A stretch of DNA of 64,000 nt from AWTP1-13 sp963820375. Lineage in GTDB: Bacteria > Pseudomonadota > Alphaproteobacteria > Rhizobiales > Hyphomicrobiaceae. Where the stretch lies: positions 1-64,000 of the forward strand of contig CAWFZX010000027.1 of assembly GCA_963820375.1 (NCBI GenBank), read 5' to 3'. The position numbers and the translations under genes are program-made. Of this stretch, positions 54,147 through 63,309 are shown in pieces. A model generated the notes under the pieces. The model was given only the letters and a program-made list of their open reading frames with translations, was not told the DNA's origin and ran no database searches. Numbering within the stretch: position 1 is the stretch's first letter; each line of letters opens with the position of its first letter.

Positions 54147-55046
54147 GTGAGCGCCGATCCATACGAGATCCTCGGCGTTGCCAAGAATGCCTCTCAAGAG
54201 GACATTAGAAAGGCCTACCGGACGTTGGCCAAGAAGCTGCATCCCGACCTCAACCCAGGCAGCAAAGAGTGCGAAGAGAAGTTCAAAGAGGCTTCCGCCG
54301 CCTACGATCTCGTCGGCGACCCGGAAAAGCGCGTGCGTTACGACAAGGGCGAGATTGATGCCGCCGGCACTGAACGCCCGCCGCGCGGCTTCTACCGTGA
54401 GCACGCCGGCGGTCCGCAGGACCGATATGCCAACGCCGACGCGTTTGCAGACCTGGCCGGAAATGACGAGATTTTGGCGGAAATCTTTGCCCGGGGTGGC
54501 AGCAAATTCCGGATGTCGGGGCCGAATGCGCACTACCGTCTCGAACTCGACTTCCTCGATGCCATCAATGGCAGCAAACGGCAGGTGAACCTGCCCGACG
54601 GCGCTGCGCTCGATGTCACGATCCCCGCCGGAATGCGCGACGGACAGGTCATGCGCCTGCGCGGCAAGGGCATGCCCGGCATCAACGGTGGTCCTCCCGG
54701 TGACGCACTGATCGAAATTGCCGTACGTCCACACCCGATATTTGCCCGCGATCGGGATGACATCCGCCTGGAGTTATCGATCCCACTTCGCACCGCCGTG
54801 CTCGGTGGCAAGGTCGAAGTGCCGACCCCGGATGGCTCGGTCACCATGACGGTTCCCAAGTGGTCCAACACCGGCAGCGTGCTCCAACTCAAGGGCAAGG
54901 GCGTGCCACGCCGTGACGGGAGTCGCGGGGATGAGTATGTCAAACTTAGAGTAACGCTACCCGCCAAGCCCGATGCCGAACTCGAGCAATTCATGAGCCG
55001 GTGGCGACCTGAGCAGGGCGAAAGCTCGCCAGCAACCGGGGTCTGA
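54147..55046 (+). CDS. cbpA: DnaJ-family co-chaperone (CbpA-like)
   Basis: 299 residues from GTG 54147, with GGGGAG 7 bases upstream; the upstream frame from 54114 adds unlike residues. The J domain (residues 3-68) has DPYEILGVAKNASQEDIRKAYRTLAKKLHPDLNPG with the HPD motif. There is no cysteine zinc finger. The C-terminal substrate domains carry VNLPDGAALDVTIPAGMRDGQVMRLRGKGMPG and LELSIPLRTAVLGGKVEVPTPDGSV. It stimulates DnaK. Followed two bases later by cbpM. Confidence 0.9.
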   Translation: MSADPYEILGVAKNASQEDIRKAYRTLAKKLHPDLNPGSKECEEKFKEASAAYDLVGDPEKRVRYDKGEIDAAGTERPPRGFYREHAGGPQDRYANADAFADLAGNDEILAEIFARGGSKFRMSGPNAHYRLELDFLDAINGSKRQVNLPDGAALDVTIPAGMRDGQVMRLRGKGMPGINGGPPGDALIEIAVRPHPIFARDRDDIRLELSIPLRTAVLGGKVEVPTPDGSVTMTVPKWSNTGSVLQLKGKGVPRRDGSRGDEYVKLRVTLPAKPDAELEQFMSRWRPEQGESSPATGV

Positions 55047-55048
55047 GC

Positions 55049-55453
55049 ATGGATCAGCACGAATTTTTACGTCGCGCCTGCCTTGAAGCCGAGGCTCTGG
55101 AAGCCTTCCTTGCGACCGGCTGGCTCGTCTGCAGCAGCGAGGCTGGAGGGCAACAATTCACCGATCTCGACGTCGCACGGGCACAGTTGATTCATGACCT
55201 GCAGCATGACATCGGCGTAAACGATGAGGGCATTGGCGTAATCCTCGACCTGATCGACAAGTTGCACGGGATGCGCCGGACACTCGGCACCCTTTTGTCG
55301 GCCATCCACGCGCAACCGCAGGACGTGCGTGAGCGCCTTATCGTCGGCAGCCGGCGCGCCATGATGCATTATCACAGCAGCCAAGCGGCGGACCAGGAGG
55401 AGCTCCAGCAGCGGGGGCAAGAAGCTTCCGATGGCGATCCGCAAGGCTCGTGA
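55049..55453 (+). CDS. cbpM: CbpM-like modulator of CbpA
   Basis: 134 residues. A MerR-like helix pair is present (QHEFLRRACLEAEALEAFLATGWL), then DLDVARAQLIHDLQHDIGVNDEGIGVILDLIDKLHGM, the known layout of CbpM, which binds the J domain of CbpA and blocks it. Its start is two bases after the cbpA stop, so the pair is co-translated. The C-terminal 30 residues are Gln/Glu-rich and probably disordered. Confidence 0.85.
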   Translation: MDQHEFLRRACLEAEALEAFLATGWLVCSSEAGGQQFTDLDVARAQLIHDLQHDIGVNDEGIGVILDLIDKLHGMRRTLGTLLSAIHAQPQDVRERLIVGSRRAMMHYHSSQAADQEELQQRGQEASDGDPQGS

Positions 55454-55648
55454 ACCTGTCCGCGCAGCGGCGACGGTTTGCCCATTCACCCGGCAGCGCA
55501 AGGATAGACTAGTCCGTGCGGCGCCCGCCAGATCCTGCAGTCAGCCGTTGGCGGTGACGGGAGCTTGGCACTGCGCCCGGGTCATGCCAAGGTCATGGAC
55601 CTTTTTGAGCCGGCTTGGCGATTGATCAGCTAAATCCACACCAAATAA

Positions 55649-55774
55649 ATGCACACCAAAAACGAGGGCGCTTACACGCGGACCGATATGGTCGTCGCCA
55701 TCATTTTGGCCGTGATCGCGGCACTATGGATCATCGCCTACATCATCGCCTTCGTTCGCAGCGGCGTGGCGTAG
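55649..55774 (+). CDS. 41-residue single-span membrane peptide
   Basis: ATG 55649 to TAG 55774: a short charged N-terminus (MHTKNEGAYTRTDM), one hydrophobic helix (VVAIILAVIAALWIIAYIIAFV) and RSGVA at the end. Composition and positive end are typical of genuine small membrane proteins. No named family recognised. Likely inner membrane with a short cytoplasmic tail. Confidence 0.5.
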   Translation: MHTKNEGAYTRTDMVVAIILAVIAALWIIAYIIAFVRSGVA

Positions 55775-55817
55775 GCCCACTTCCCGGGCTTGGCGGTTTG
55801 CGCAGCCAACGCGTCTG

Positions 55818-55931
55818 TCAGGATCCGCGAGGGTCCATCACGCTGTCGGGCGGCAACTTATCCGTTGCTGGCGCACAGCCATGGGCGCCGAGACAAAGCA
55901 CAACCGCTAGGATCAAGAGCGCATAGGTCAT
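55818..55931 (-). CDS. 37-residue putative small lipoprotein
   Basis: From ATG 55931: MTYALLILAVVLCLGAHGCA is followed by PATDKLPPDSVMDPRGS. The hydrophobic lead and a cysteine at residue 19 followed by a hydrophilic tail resemble a lipoprotein, though the lipobox (GAHGC) is not canonical. No clear ribosome binding site. Tentative. Confidence 0.35.
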   Translation of the reverse strand: MTYALLILAVVLCLGAHGCAPATDKLPPDSVMDPRGS

Positions 55932-56365
55932 GCGTCGGGCAATAGACGAATTTGCCCGGCAACTGCAAGACACTTGCGCGTGTTCGATACGCTCTACGGC
56001 GGACCTGTGACATGGATACACTGTTGAAAACACTGGGCCCCGCACCACTGGAAAAGACCCCGCCGCTTGCTTGCCCGTGTCAGTTTGAGACAAAGGCTGC
56101 AGTGACGGTGTCGGGGCCGCGGCCATCTGCGCGATGCGCTAAGGAACGCAAGGGAGCGTGACAGCTTGCCCAAGCCCTGTGCTGGTCCGGCCAGTCCGTC
56201 GCTCTAGCTAAAGGTCCCACCGGTAGCATGCAAACCGGGGTGGCGCGCGCTATTGACCTAAACTGCAATGCGGTCTTGACCACACTCAGCTGGCATCCAA
56301 GGCTTGGGTGCGGACACCGCTAGACTGTGCACTTCATTCCCTCCTCGGATCGACCACCTCGCGCC
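55932..56365. other. intergenic stretch before the kinase gene
   Basis: About 430 bases, no gene supported. It should carry the promoter of the histidine kinase/regulator operon. Confidence 0.4.
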
Positions 56366-58222
56366 ATGTTCAAGGACCTTCCCACCGGCACCAAGCTATT
56401 CATCTTGTGCGGCATGTTTCTGATATCGATTGCGGTGCCGATTTATGGACTGGTGACGGAAAAGCAGGGGGTCATCGACTTTTCCCGCAAGGAACTCGTC
56501 GGCAACCGACATCTGAAGAGCTTGCGCCAGATTTATGCGGCAATGCTGGTTGTTCGACCCGAGGCCGGCAAGATTGGCGGCGATGCCTCACAGGAAGAGA
56601 TTCTGAAGGCCCTCGTTGTTGCGGACGATGGGGCCGGCGCGCGCTTGCAAACGGTCGATTTTGCCCAAGCGTTCGCCACGGCGATGCGGGAGCTGTGGTC
56701 AACGGAAGGTCAGCCCAGCGAACGCAGCAACCTTCTTCTAAATGCCCTCTTCAAGGGCCAGACACTGGCCTTGCGCATCGGTGACGACACCAACCTCGCG
56801 CTCGATCCGGACTTGGACACCTACTATCTGCAGAGCATCGTCGTGCGCATGTTGCCGACGTTTCTCGCGCGTGTGGGCGAAATGCAGGAATTCTTCGCGA
56901 CGAGCATCACAGCCGGAGAGGCAGTGGCCGTACGCGACGTGCGCCTCTCCGCCCTGATCGGCCTCGTGCGGTCCACGGCCAATGAGCTCAAAGAAAATCT
57001 CGAAGCAGCCTATCGCGGAAACCGAGATGGCAGGTTGAAGCAGGCCATCGACGCGAAGTTCACAGTGCTCGGCTCGAACACCCAGTCATATCTTTCTGTA
57101 CTAACGGCCAGCGCCGCCGGGATCGATGCCCGAGATGCGGTGGCCTATAATCGTCTCCATAGCAGCACCGTCGAGCACGTAATCAATGCCTGGACTGCTG
57201 CTCAGGTCGAACTCGATCGGTTATTGCAAGTGCGCATTGACAATCTACTGGCAAAAATGTTCGTCGGTCTCGCACTCATCGGCACGTTCGCAGGACTGAG
57301 TATATTCATTGCGCTATTGACCCATCGCCATATCGTGCAGCCGCTGCAGCGCTTGCAAAATGTGGCCTCCAAGGTGAGTAGCACCAAGGATTACAATCTG
57401 CGGGCCGAGCACAGCAGCAAGGACGAAATCGGTCGCGTTACAGCCGCATTCAATGACATGCTGGCCGAGCTCGCTGCCGCCAAGGAGCGCGAGACGGCCG
57501 AACGGGTGGCCTTTGCCCAAGCCACGCGATTGACGACCATGGGCGAAATGGCGGCATCGATTGCTCACGAGGTGAACCAGCCGTTGGCGGCTATCGTGGC
57601 GAATGCAAACGCAGGCCTGCGCTGGTTGACAAATCCAGCACCTGATCTCGGCAAGGTGCAGGCGATACTGCAGCGCGTGGTCCGGGACGGGCATCGTGCG
57701 AGCGACGTGGTCGGCAGCGTTCGCGCAATGATCAAACGAGATGTGCAGCAAAAGGCTCCTCTGCAGGTTAACGAACTGATCACGGACGTGATCGGCCTCT
57801 TGCAAGCAGATATACAAAGTGAGCGGATCACCTTGGAGCTGGAACTGGCCAGTAGCGCCACCAGCGTGCTGGCCGACCGGGTACAGCTGCAACAGGTCAT
57901 CTTGAACCTGATAACCAATGCCATAGACGCGATGCGCACGTCGCACGATGTGCCGCGATTGCTGCGAATAAAAACGGCTGCTGCGGAAGCCAACAATTTG
58001 CTGATCTCGGTGGCAAACTCAGGGGCGGGCATCGATGCGAAGCACCAGGACCGGATTTTCGACCCGTTCTTTACGACAAAACCGCGCGGCATGGGGTTGG
58101 GACTTTCCATATGCCGTTCTATCATCGAGGCGCACGGTGGGCGTCTTTGGGCGACGCCAGGAGATCCGCGCGGCACGGTGTTTCAGTTCACATTACCCAC
58201 ATACAACATTGGCGCCTTGTGA
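56366..58222 (+). CDS. membrane histidine kinase with HAMP domain
   Basis: 618 residues from ATG 56366; a GTG at 56327 is less likely. Transmembrane segments at about residues 10-31 and 303-325 bracket a periplasmic sensor of about 270 residues without a recognised domain. A HAMP domain follows (IVQPLQRLQNVASKV...DEIGRVTAAFNDMLAEL), then the phosphoacceptor helix MGEMAASIAHEVNQPLAAIVANA (His), N box NLITNAIDAM, G1 ANSGAGID, F box DPFFTTKPRGMGLGLSI. The H-box type HEVNQPLAA is that of FixL/DctB-like kinases. Coupled to the next regulator, whose ATG overlaps the kinase stop codon by one base (TGATG). Confidence 0.93.
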   Translation: MFKDLPTGTKLFILCGMFLISIAVPIYGLVTEKQGVIDFSRKELVGNRHLKSLRQIYAAMLVVRPEAGKIGGDASQEEILKALVVADDGAGARLQTVDFAQAFATAMRELWSTEGQPSERSNLLLNALFKGQTLALRIGDDTNLALDPDLDTYYLQSIVVRMLPTFLARVGEMQEFFATSITAGEAVAVRDVRLSALIGLVRSTANELKENLEAAYRGNRDGRLKQAIDAKFTVLGSNTQSYLSVLTASAAGIDARDAVAYNRLHSSTVEHVINAWTAAQVELDRLLQVRIDNLLAKMFVGLALIGTFAGLSIFIALLTHRHIVQPLQRLQNVASKVSSTKDYNLRAEHSSKDEIGRVTAAFNDMLAELAAAKERETAERVAFAQATRLTTMGEMAASIAHEVNQPLAAIVANANAGLRWLTNPAPDLGKVQAILQRVVRDGHRASDVVGSVRAMIKRDVQQKAPLQVNELITDVIGLLQADIQSERITLELELASSATSVLADRVQLQQVILNLITNAIDAMRTSHDVPRLLRIKTAAAEANNLLISVANSGAGIDAKHQDRIFDPFFTTKPRGMGLGLSICRSIIEAHGGRLWATPGDPRGTVFQFTLPTYNIGAL

Positions 58223-58854
58223 TGTCGGACAACAGCGAATTGCAGCCGGTCGTCTTCGTCATCGATGATGACTTATCCGTGCGCGAGGCCCTTGGCGAGC
58301 TGTTTGCATCGGTTGGCTTGGGCGTCGAGACCTTCGGCTCCGCCGGGGAATTCTTGCGCCACAAGCGGACCGACCATCCCAGCTGCCTGGTCCTTGATGT
58401 TCGGCTACCGGGATTGAGCGGTCTGGATTTTCAGGCCGATCTCGCCAAGGCGAACGCGCAGGTTCCGGTCATCTTCATTACCGGTCACGGCGATATTCCC
58501 ATGAGCGTCAAGGCCATGAAGGCCGGCGCGGTCGAGTTCCTTACCAAGCCCTTTCGCGACCAAGAGCTGCTAGACGCGGTTCAACGCGGGTTGGCACTGG
58601 ATCGCGCTCGGCGCGACCAGCAAAAGCCGGTTGCCGAACTGCAAGCGCGCTTCAAATCCTTGACCGCACGCGAACAAGAGGTGATTGCCTTCGTCAGCAC
58701 TGGCTTAATGAATAAGCAAATTGCCGGCCGGCTTGGCGTAAGCGAAATCACCGTTAAGGTGCATCGGGGCAACGCGATGCGAAAATTGGGCGCAAAATCG
58801 CTGGCGGAATTGGTGAGGATGGCTCAACTTTTGCAGCTTGATCGACCGAAATAA
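58222..58854 (+). CDS. FixJ-family response regulator
   Basis: 210 residues from ATG 58222. Receiver: VFVIDDDLSVREAL (acid pair), CLVLDVRLPG (phosphoryl Asp), IFITGHGD (Thr) and FLTKPF (Lys). LuxR-type HTH: LTAREQEVIAFVSTGLMNKQIAGRLGVSEITVKVHRGNAMRKL. FixJ-like regulators bind DNA as dimers after phosphorylation by the paired kinase just upstream. Targets are not visible here. Confidence 0.93.
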   Translation: MSDNSELQPVVFVIDDDLSVREALGELFASVGLGVETFGSAGEFLRHKRTDHPSCLVLDVRLPGLSGLDFQADLAKANAQVPVIFITGHGDIPMSVKAMKAGAVEFLTKPFRDQELLDAVQRGLALDRARRDQQKPVAELQARFKSLTAREQEVIAFVSTGLMNKQIAGRLGVSEITVKVHRGNAMRKLGAKSLAELVRMAQLLQLDRPK

Positions 58855-58939
58855 CGGCTGCCTAAACCAACGTATAGGTTTCCAGCGGTCCTGGCGTTGC
58901 CTATTTGCTTGTAGCCACTCCAGCAAATGAGAACCCGCA

Positions 58940-59320
58940 TTGGGCAAAATTCCACTCGTTTCGATCGTCGATGATGACTTGTCGGTTCGCGAGGCGACCA
59001 CAAGCCTTCTGGAAGCCCACGGCTACGTGACGGCAACGTTTGCGTCGGCCGAAGAATTTTTGGGCTCGGAGCGGCTGCAGGATACCTCTTGCCTGGTCAC
59101 GGACGTGCGCATGCCAGGTGTCAGTGGCGTCGATCTGCAACGGCGGCTGCTCAGCGCTGGCCATCACATTCCCACCATCTTCGTGACGGCGTATCCCGAG
59201 GAGCACATGCGCGCGGCCGCATTGCAAGGCGGAGCGCTCGCCTTCCTCAGCAAACCCGTAAGCGAGGAACGCTTGATCTCGTGCCTCGAGGGTGCACTGG
59301 AAAAGAGCCGTCCCCAATAG
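58940..59320 (+). CDS. stand-alone receiver protein
   Basis: 126 residues from TTG 58940; no ATG fits in frame upstream. Only a receiver domain: SIVDDDLSVREATTSLLEAHGY, CLVTDVRMPGVSGVDL (phosphoryl Asp), IFVTAYPEEHMR and LSKPVSEE. No output domain. A lone receiver beside a kinase/regulator pair often serves as a phosphate sink or a second target of the same kinase. It starts 85 bases after the regulator gene, so it may be in the same operon. Confidence 0.85.
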   Translation: MGKIPLVSIVDDDLSVREATTSLLEAHGYVTATFASAEEFLGSERLQDTSCLVTDVRMPGVSGVDLQRRLLSAGHHIPTIFVTAYPEEHMRAAALQGGALAFLSKPVSEERLISCLEGALEKSRPQ

Positions 59321-59490
59321 CGCCGCAGGTCTTGCAGCGCGGCCTTCGAGCGATACCCATTTTTTCCGCCACTACGGCGAACTCTGACCTGCGGCACGTG
59401 CGGCCCAAGTCCGCTGCGCAAACGCTGCAGCCTGCTTAAGGTCCTGGGCGCGCCCCGAAGCGGCCGTTGGCAGCGCCGGGCGCTCGGCGA

Positions 59491-59685
59491 TCAGGCAGCG
59501 ATCCTGCATTCATCGAGCAGCCTATCGCGTTGACCCTTGACGAACGCGAGCCGCTCCAGGATCTGCAGCAGATTGCTGCGCGCACCCGCCGCCTCCTGCG
59601 CTGGCAGCCCCGTCTGTTTCAGATAGATCAGAAGCTGCTCGGAGCGTAGCTCCAACAGAGCGATTTCGTATTCGAGTTCGCGCAT
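59491..59685 (-). CDS. small coiled-coil protein, unknown function
   Basis: 64 residues from ATG 59685: MRELEYEIALLELRSEQLLI, a short break with LPAQEAAGAR, then LLQILERLAFVKGQRDRLLDE. Two amphipathic helices with heptad-like leucines; balanced composition supports a real gene. No family recognised. Convergent with the receiver gene. Confidence 0.5.
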   Translation of the reverse strand: MRELEYEIALLELRSEQLLIYLKQTGLPAQEAAGARSNLLQILERLAFVKGQRDRLLDECRIAA

Positions 59686-59799
59686 GGTACGGCAACCCAG
59701 ATTTGATCGGCACTCAACCCGTCAGGGACAACCATCAACTCGCAAGCGGCAGGCGAGTTCCGGCGGCCAACCCCACCAGCGTGCGGCCGAAGCAGTGGG

Positions 59800-59937
59800 T
59801 CAAGACAAGATTGCTGACACCGGCGCACTGGCAATTGCTTTATGCAGCGTCGCCGTCAGTGCTGCACCGCACAGCATCAAGGCGCTGAAGATGGCGGCAA
59901 ACGTTACTGCGGTGGCAGCAAGGTGCAAAGCTTTCAT
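59800..59937 (-). CDS. 45-residue membrane or secreted peptide
   Basis: From ATG 59937: MKALHLAATAVTFAAIFSAL, then MLCGAALTATLHKAIASAPV and SAILS. One long hydrophobic stretch after a single Lys. No strong ribosome binding site. Such peptides are common in these genomes but seldom characterised. Confidence 0.4.
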   Translation of the reverse strand: MKALHLAATAVTFAAIFSALMLCGAALTATLHKAIASAPVSAILS

Positions 59938-60558
59938 GACTGGCTCGCTCGATTGATACGCAGCACAGAACCCACATGTAAAAACCGCGCCGCACGAACC
60001 GATGTTCCCGTTTTGATGCCACCGTCCTGTGGATAAGCCGCGCTGGCTGGCCGGATCTGGTGATCCGATTCGGCGTGTTGGTGTTCCTGTGCGCGGCCCC
60101 TTGCTTGTCGCAGGAGGCCGGCAATAGGCGCAGACCCGCACCTGCCGAAAAACGCATTCGACCCGTCGGAACAATTGCCAAGCCAACGGCATCCGTGGCC
60201 CCCCGGCAGGCAGCGATGTGTAAGCAACAGCAAGGCCACTTGCGTGAGCCTCGTCTGCTGGCGTGGCGCGGACCATCTTGCGCGCGGCCACCAGCCCGTT
60301 CCCCACGATGAAGACCTGCCGCAGGACATGGCGCGTCCGCTCTCGCGCCCGAAACAGCCAGCACTTGCCGGCGCGCGGCGGCAGCAGCCTGAACGTGCAG
60401 GGCACGAAACCCTAGACGATTGCTGTGCCCAGCAGGCGCAAACTTCAGCGTTTGCAGCGCTGCTCCCGGGTGGGCTGGCGAGAGTGTGATGCTTGCGAAA
60501 CCTTCAGCCGGACGTCTTCGTTAATGGCTCGTCGTGGCATTACCAAGGAGGTGCAGCC
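59938..60558. other. long intergenic stretch, weak ORF only
   Basis: About 620 bases. A GTG frame at 60060-60311 begins with a signal-like IRFGVLVFLCAAPCLS but continues arginine- and proline-rich and lacks a ribosome binding site, so I do not call it. Nothing else recognised. Confidence 0.4.
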
Positions 60559-60786
60559 ATGTCAGCCGTCAATTGGTCAAGCATCGACTGGATATCACTG
60601 GTTGTCCTCTCGCTACTCGTTTTGATCGTGGCACGCATCGGCGAAAGACTGTCGTTTGGCAGTCGAGGCCTCGCCGCCTTGATAACGGCGCTGTTGTTCG
60701 CCGCAGGCTTTGCGGTGTGGTCCTATGCGCTACACGATACATTGAGGCACGCCATTGCGATGCTCGCTTCCGCGACGCCGGGGTGA
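60559..60786 (+). CDS. 75-residue two-span membrane protein
   Basis: From ATG 60559, with a perfect AAGGAGGT 7 bases upstream. Two hydrophobic helices (DWISLVVLSLLVLIVARIG and ALITALLFAAGFAVWSYAL) separated by a charged turn ERLSFGSRG. The strong ribosome binding site and balanced composition make it a real gene despite its size. No named family. Confidence 0.65.
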   Translation: MSAVNWSSIDWISLVVLSLLVLIVARIGERLSFGSRGLAALITALLFAAGFAVWSYALHDTLRHAIAMLASATPG

Positions 60787-61336
60787 GCCTGCAAAAGAAG
60801 TTTGCCTGCCGCCCCCCGCTAGCCTGGTATCGCCTACCGCGGCGCCGGCGACATGATCTGCCGTGCTGCGCGTGCGTGGCGGTGGGAGGAAGGCGGCCGC
60901 CTGCGCATGCGGCGGCCGCGCCTGGACCAGAATAGGGCCAACTTGATGCGGCTTCGTTAGCTCGTCGGGCAAACCTGCACGCCTCGTTGCCGATCCCCTG
61001 CCTTGCGTGGGTCCCCTTACGCTCCGATCTTTGCCTGCAAGCCCGCGACCAGCCGGCGAAGGTGACGGGGCAACAAGGGGCGCGCAGCAGACATCTGCTG
61101 CGGCATGGCGTCAGTGACCTTCCGACTGTTGGCAACGCTCGCCTATCCCTATGGCACGACGGCATCGAGGCGGCGACCTCCACGATTACAGTCGCCGCAG
61201 ACCAGCACTCTCTTTCACATGGCATGGAGACCATCGCTGCCGGTTTGCGGGTTTGACCTGATTTCGCATGACCCCTGCAGGCTTCAGCCTTCGGCCCGGT
61301 CATGAAAGGAACGCGTCCGATCAAAGGAGACACGGC
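60787..61336. other. intergenic stretch, nothing else recognised
   Basis: About 550 bases between the two-span protein and the Cys-rich PRC-barrel gene. Contains the hairpin at 60893-60919; no coding frame of good composition. Confidence 0.4.
60893..60919. terminator. GC-rich hairpin downstream of small membrane gene
   Basis: GCGGCCGCC (60893-60901) pairs with GGCGGCCGC (60911-60919) around TGCGCATGC. No T-tract follows, and it lies 107 bases after the stop at 60786, so terminator function is only a possibility. Confidence 0.3.
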
Positions 61337-62146
61337 ATGTCAGTCAGCTCGAAGTCGCTCACACTAGGTTCAGTGGCTTGCGTACTGGTTGCCTTCAGCC
61401 CGTACGCCTTCGCGCAATCTCAGCCAGCTCCGCCGCAAGCTGCACCCCAGTTGCCCCAGTCACAGGGCGGTTCCCGGTCGTCGCCGATGCGCGATTTCCA
61501 GGAAATGATCGAAAGCCAGCGATCGCAGATGCGCGACCGTGTCGCCGGAGCGATCGGGCGAATCGAGGCCGCATGCCGCGAAGAATTGCGCAACTTCTGC
61601 AGCACCGTCACCCCCGGCGAAGGTCGAGTCTTGCTGTGCATGCAGGCGCATGATGACAAGCTCAGCAATCAATGTGAATTGGCTCTGTTCGATGCGTCAC
61701 GCAATATTCAACAGACCATGCAACGCATCGGCCGCGTTGCCGAGGCATGCTGGACCGATATCCAAATGCAATGCGCCGGCGACAGCTCCGTCGCCCAGTG
61801 CATTCGTGACAAGCGCGCCATGTTGTCGCCGCGCTGCCAGGCCGCCGCCGCCGAGCTCCGGCCGCCGTCGCAGCAAGAACCGCAGCGCCAGGCGTCCTTG
61901 GCCGGTGCGCCAATCTACAGTGCCGACGGCGTGAAAGTAGGTGAGGTGACCGCGGTCAAGAGCGGGCTCGATGGCAAGCCGCAAATGATCCAGGCGGCCA
62001 TGGGTAGCCGGCTCGGCCTCGGCGCAACCCCCGTCCTCATCACCCCCGATGAGTTCGAAATGCGGACAGACGGATTGCAGCTGCGGATGCGGGCCGACCA
62101 GATCGAGGCGGTGTTGCAGGACCAGATTTCGGGACAAAGGCAGTAG
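61337..62146 (+). CDS. secreted Cys-rich repeat plus PRC-barrel protein
   Basis: 269 residues from ATG 61337, with AAAGGAGA about 8 bases upstream. The signal peptide (GSVACVLVAFSPYAFA) cuts before QSQP. A Cys-rich region at about 70-165 repeats CREELRNFCSTVTPGEGRVLLCMQAHDDKLSNQCELAL and then CWTDIQMQCAGDSSVAQCIRDKRAMLSPRCQ, the spacing of the cysteine-rich GLG1-type repeat. From about 185 a PRC-barrel-like segment follows: APIYSADGVKVGEVTAVKSG, LGLGATPVLITPDEFEMR and ADQIEAVL. Probably periplasmic. It converges on the NarL-type regulator with a strong hairpin between. Confidence 0.75.
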   Translation: MSVSSKSLTLGSVACVLVAFSPYAFAQSQPAPPQAAPQLPQSQGGSRSSPMRDFQEMIESQRSQMRDRVAGAIGRIEAACREELRNFCSTVTPGEGRVLLCMQAHDDKLSNQCELALFDASRNIQQTMQRIGRVAEACWTDIQMQCAGDSSVAQCIRDKRAMLSPRCQAAAAELRPPSQQEPQRQASLAGAPIYSADGVKVGEVTAVKSGLDGKPQMIQAAMGSRLGLGATPVLITPDEFEMRTDGLQLRMRADQIEAVLQDQISGQRQ

Positions 62147-62182
62147 GCACAACTCATCGCCAGGCAAAACCCTTGGGCGGGC

Positions 62183-62216
62183 GGCGGTACGCCACAAAGA
62201 CGTGGCGGCTGCCGCC
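62183..62216. terminator. bidirectional hairpin between convergent genes
   Basis: CGCCAC-AAAGAC-GTGGCG (62190-62207) is extended by GGCGGTA (62183-62189) pairing with TGCCGCC (62210-62216) across a two-base bulge. It lies between the stop of the PRC-barrel gene (62146) and the stop of the regulator (62237). No T-tract. Confidence 0.5.
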
Positions 62217-62236
62217 GAGCCGTCCAGGCGTTGGGA

Positions 62237-62887
62237 TCACGCCTCGATGATGTTGTTGCGAATGGCGTAGCGAACCAGGCCGGCCGAAGACGACAAGTTT
62301 AGCTTGCGCATCACTGTAGCTCGGTGCGTCTCCACCGTCTTGAGGCTAATCATCAGCACGTTGGCGATCTGCTTGTTCGTGTGACCCTCGGCGATTAGCT
62401 GCACCACACCCCGTTCTCGATTGCTGAGCGTTGATCCTTCCCGTGCCGGCCGGGCCAGAAACGAGTCGAGCAGAGATTCGGAGACCTTGGCAGTGAAGAA
62501 AGGTTTGTGCAGCGCCAGCGACTCTATCGCACCCAGCAGGTGGCGCCTCGAATCCGATTTTAACACGTAGCCGCGTGCTCCCGCACTCAACAGCTCCTGA
62601 ATGAGCAATTCGTTGTCGTGCATCGTGAAGATCAAGACTTCCGTCTTTGGCACGCGTGCGCGGATCTGCCGGGTTGCCTCAACGCCGTTGATCAACGGCA
62701 TCGAATAATCGAGCACCGCGACATCAGGCTTGGTTTCAGTCGCCTTGCTGATCGCGTCTTTGCCGTCGCCGGCCTCGGCGACAACTTCCCAGTTGGTTTG
62801 CGCCTCGAGGACCCTGCGGAGCCCCGAACGCACGACCTCATGGTCGTCGGCAATAAGGATGCGTATCATGTCGGGTGGTGCTCCCAT
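62237..62887 (-). CDS. NarL-family response regulator
   Basis: 216 residues from ATG 62887 (ATG 62869 gives 210 and begins MIRILIADDH, the usual start). Receiver: ILIADDHEVVRSGLRRVL, AVLDYSMPLINGV (phosphoryl Asp), LIFTMHDNE (Thr) and YVLKSDS (Lys). HTH: LSNRERGVVQLIAEGHTNKQIANVLMISLKTVETHRATVMRKLNL. No kinase is next to it. The linker HKPFFTAKVSESLLDSFL is also seen as a scrap at 30095. Confidence 0.92.
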   Translation of the reverse strand: MGAPPDMIRILIADDHEVVRSGLRRVLEAQTNWEVVAEAGDGKDAISKATETKPDVAVLDYSMPLINGVEATRQIRARVPKTEVLIFTMHDNELLIQELLSAGARGYVLKSDSRRHLLGAIESLALHKPFFTAKVSESLLDSFLARPAREGSTLSNRERGVVQLIAEGHTNKQIANVLMISLKTVETHRATVMRKLNLSSSAGLVRYAIRNNIIEA

Positions 62888-63309
62888 GGATGCCCAATGT
62901 GGGCTCCGCAGTGAACAGACTAAGACATCCGCAAGACCCAACTCAGTAGAAAAAACCCGGATACCCAATCGTTTAAAACCCGACCTCACAGCAAAAAGTC
63001 AGCCGGCAGCGCCTTTCCGCTCTGCTCAAGGTACTCGCCGCTGCGGCACGAGGGAGCACGCGGCGCGGTGGCCGCAAAATCAGCCTGCTCGCCAATCATT
63101 GGTCAGGAGTGGCGCAACGGCCCACCAGCCCGCCCAGCTTCCGCACTCGGCAGTCAAACTCGCCAGGCGCATGGGTTCTGCGCTGGCAGCGAGCTTCACT
63201 GGCCATCCCCCACCCCGCGAATCGCTGTGAATTTGCTGGCTAATGCAAGACTGCGCGCGACCCAAGAATCGCATAGTTGGCCCTACCGTCGTTGGCGCAG
63301 AGAGGATGG
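62888..63309. other. intergenic stretch between regulator and parA
   Basis: About 420 bases between divergent genes; frames here have noise composition. No parS-like palindrome seen. Confidence 0.4.
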
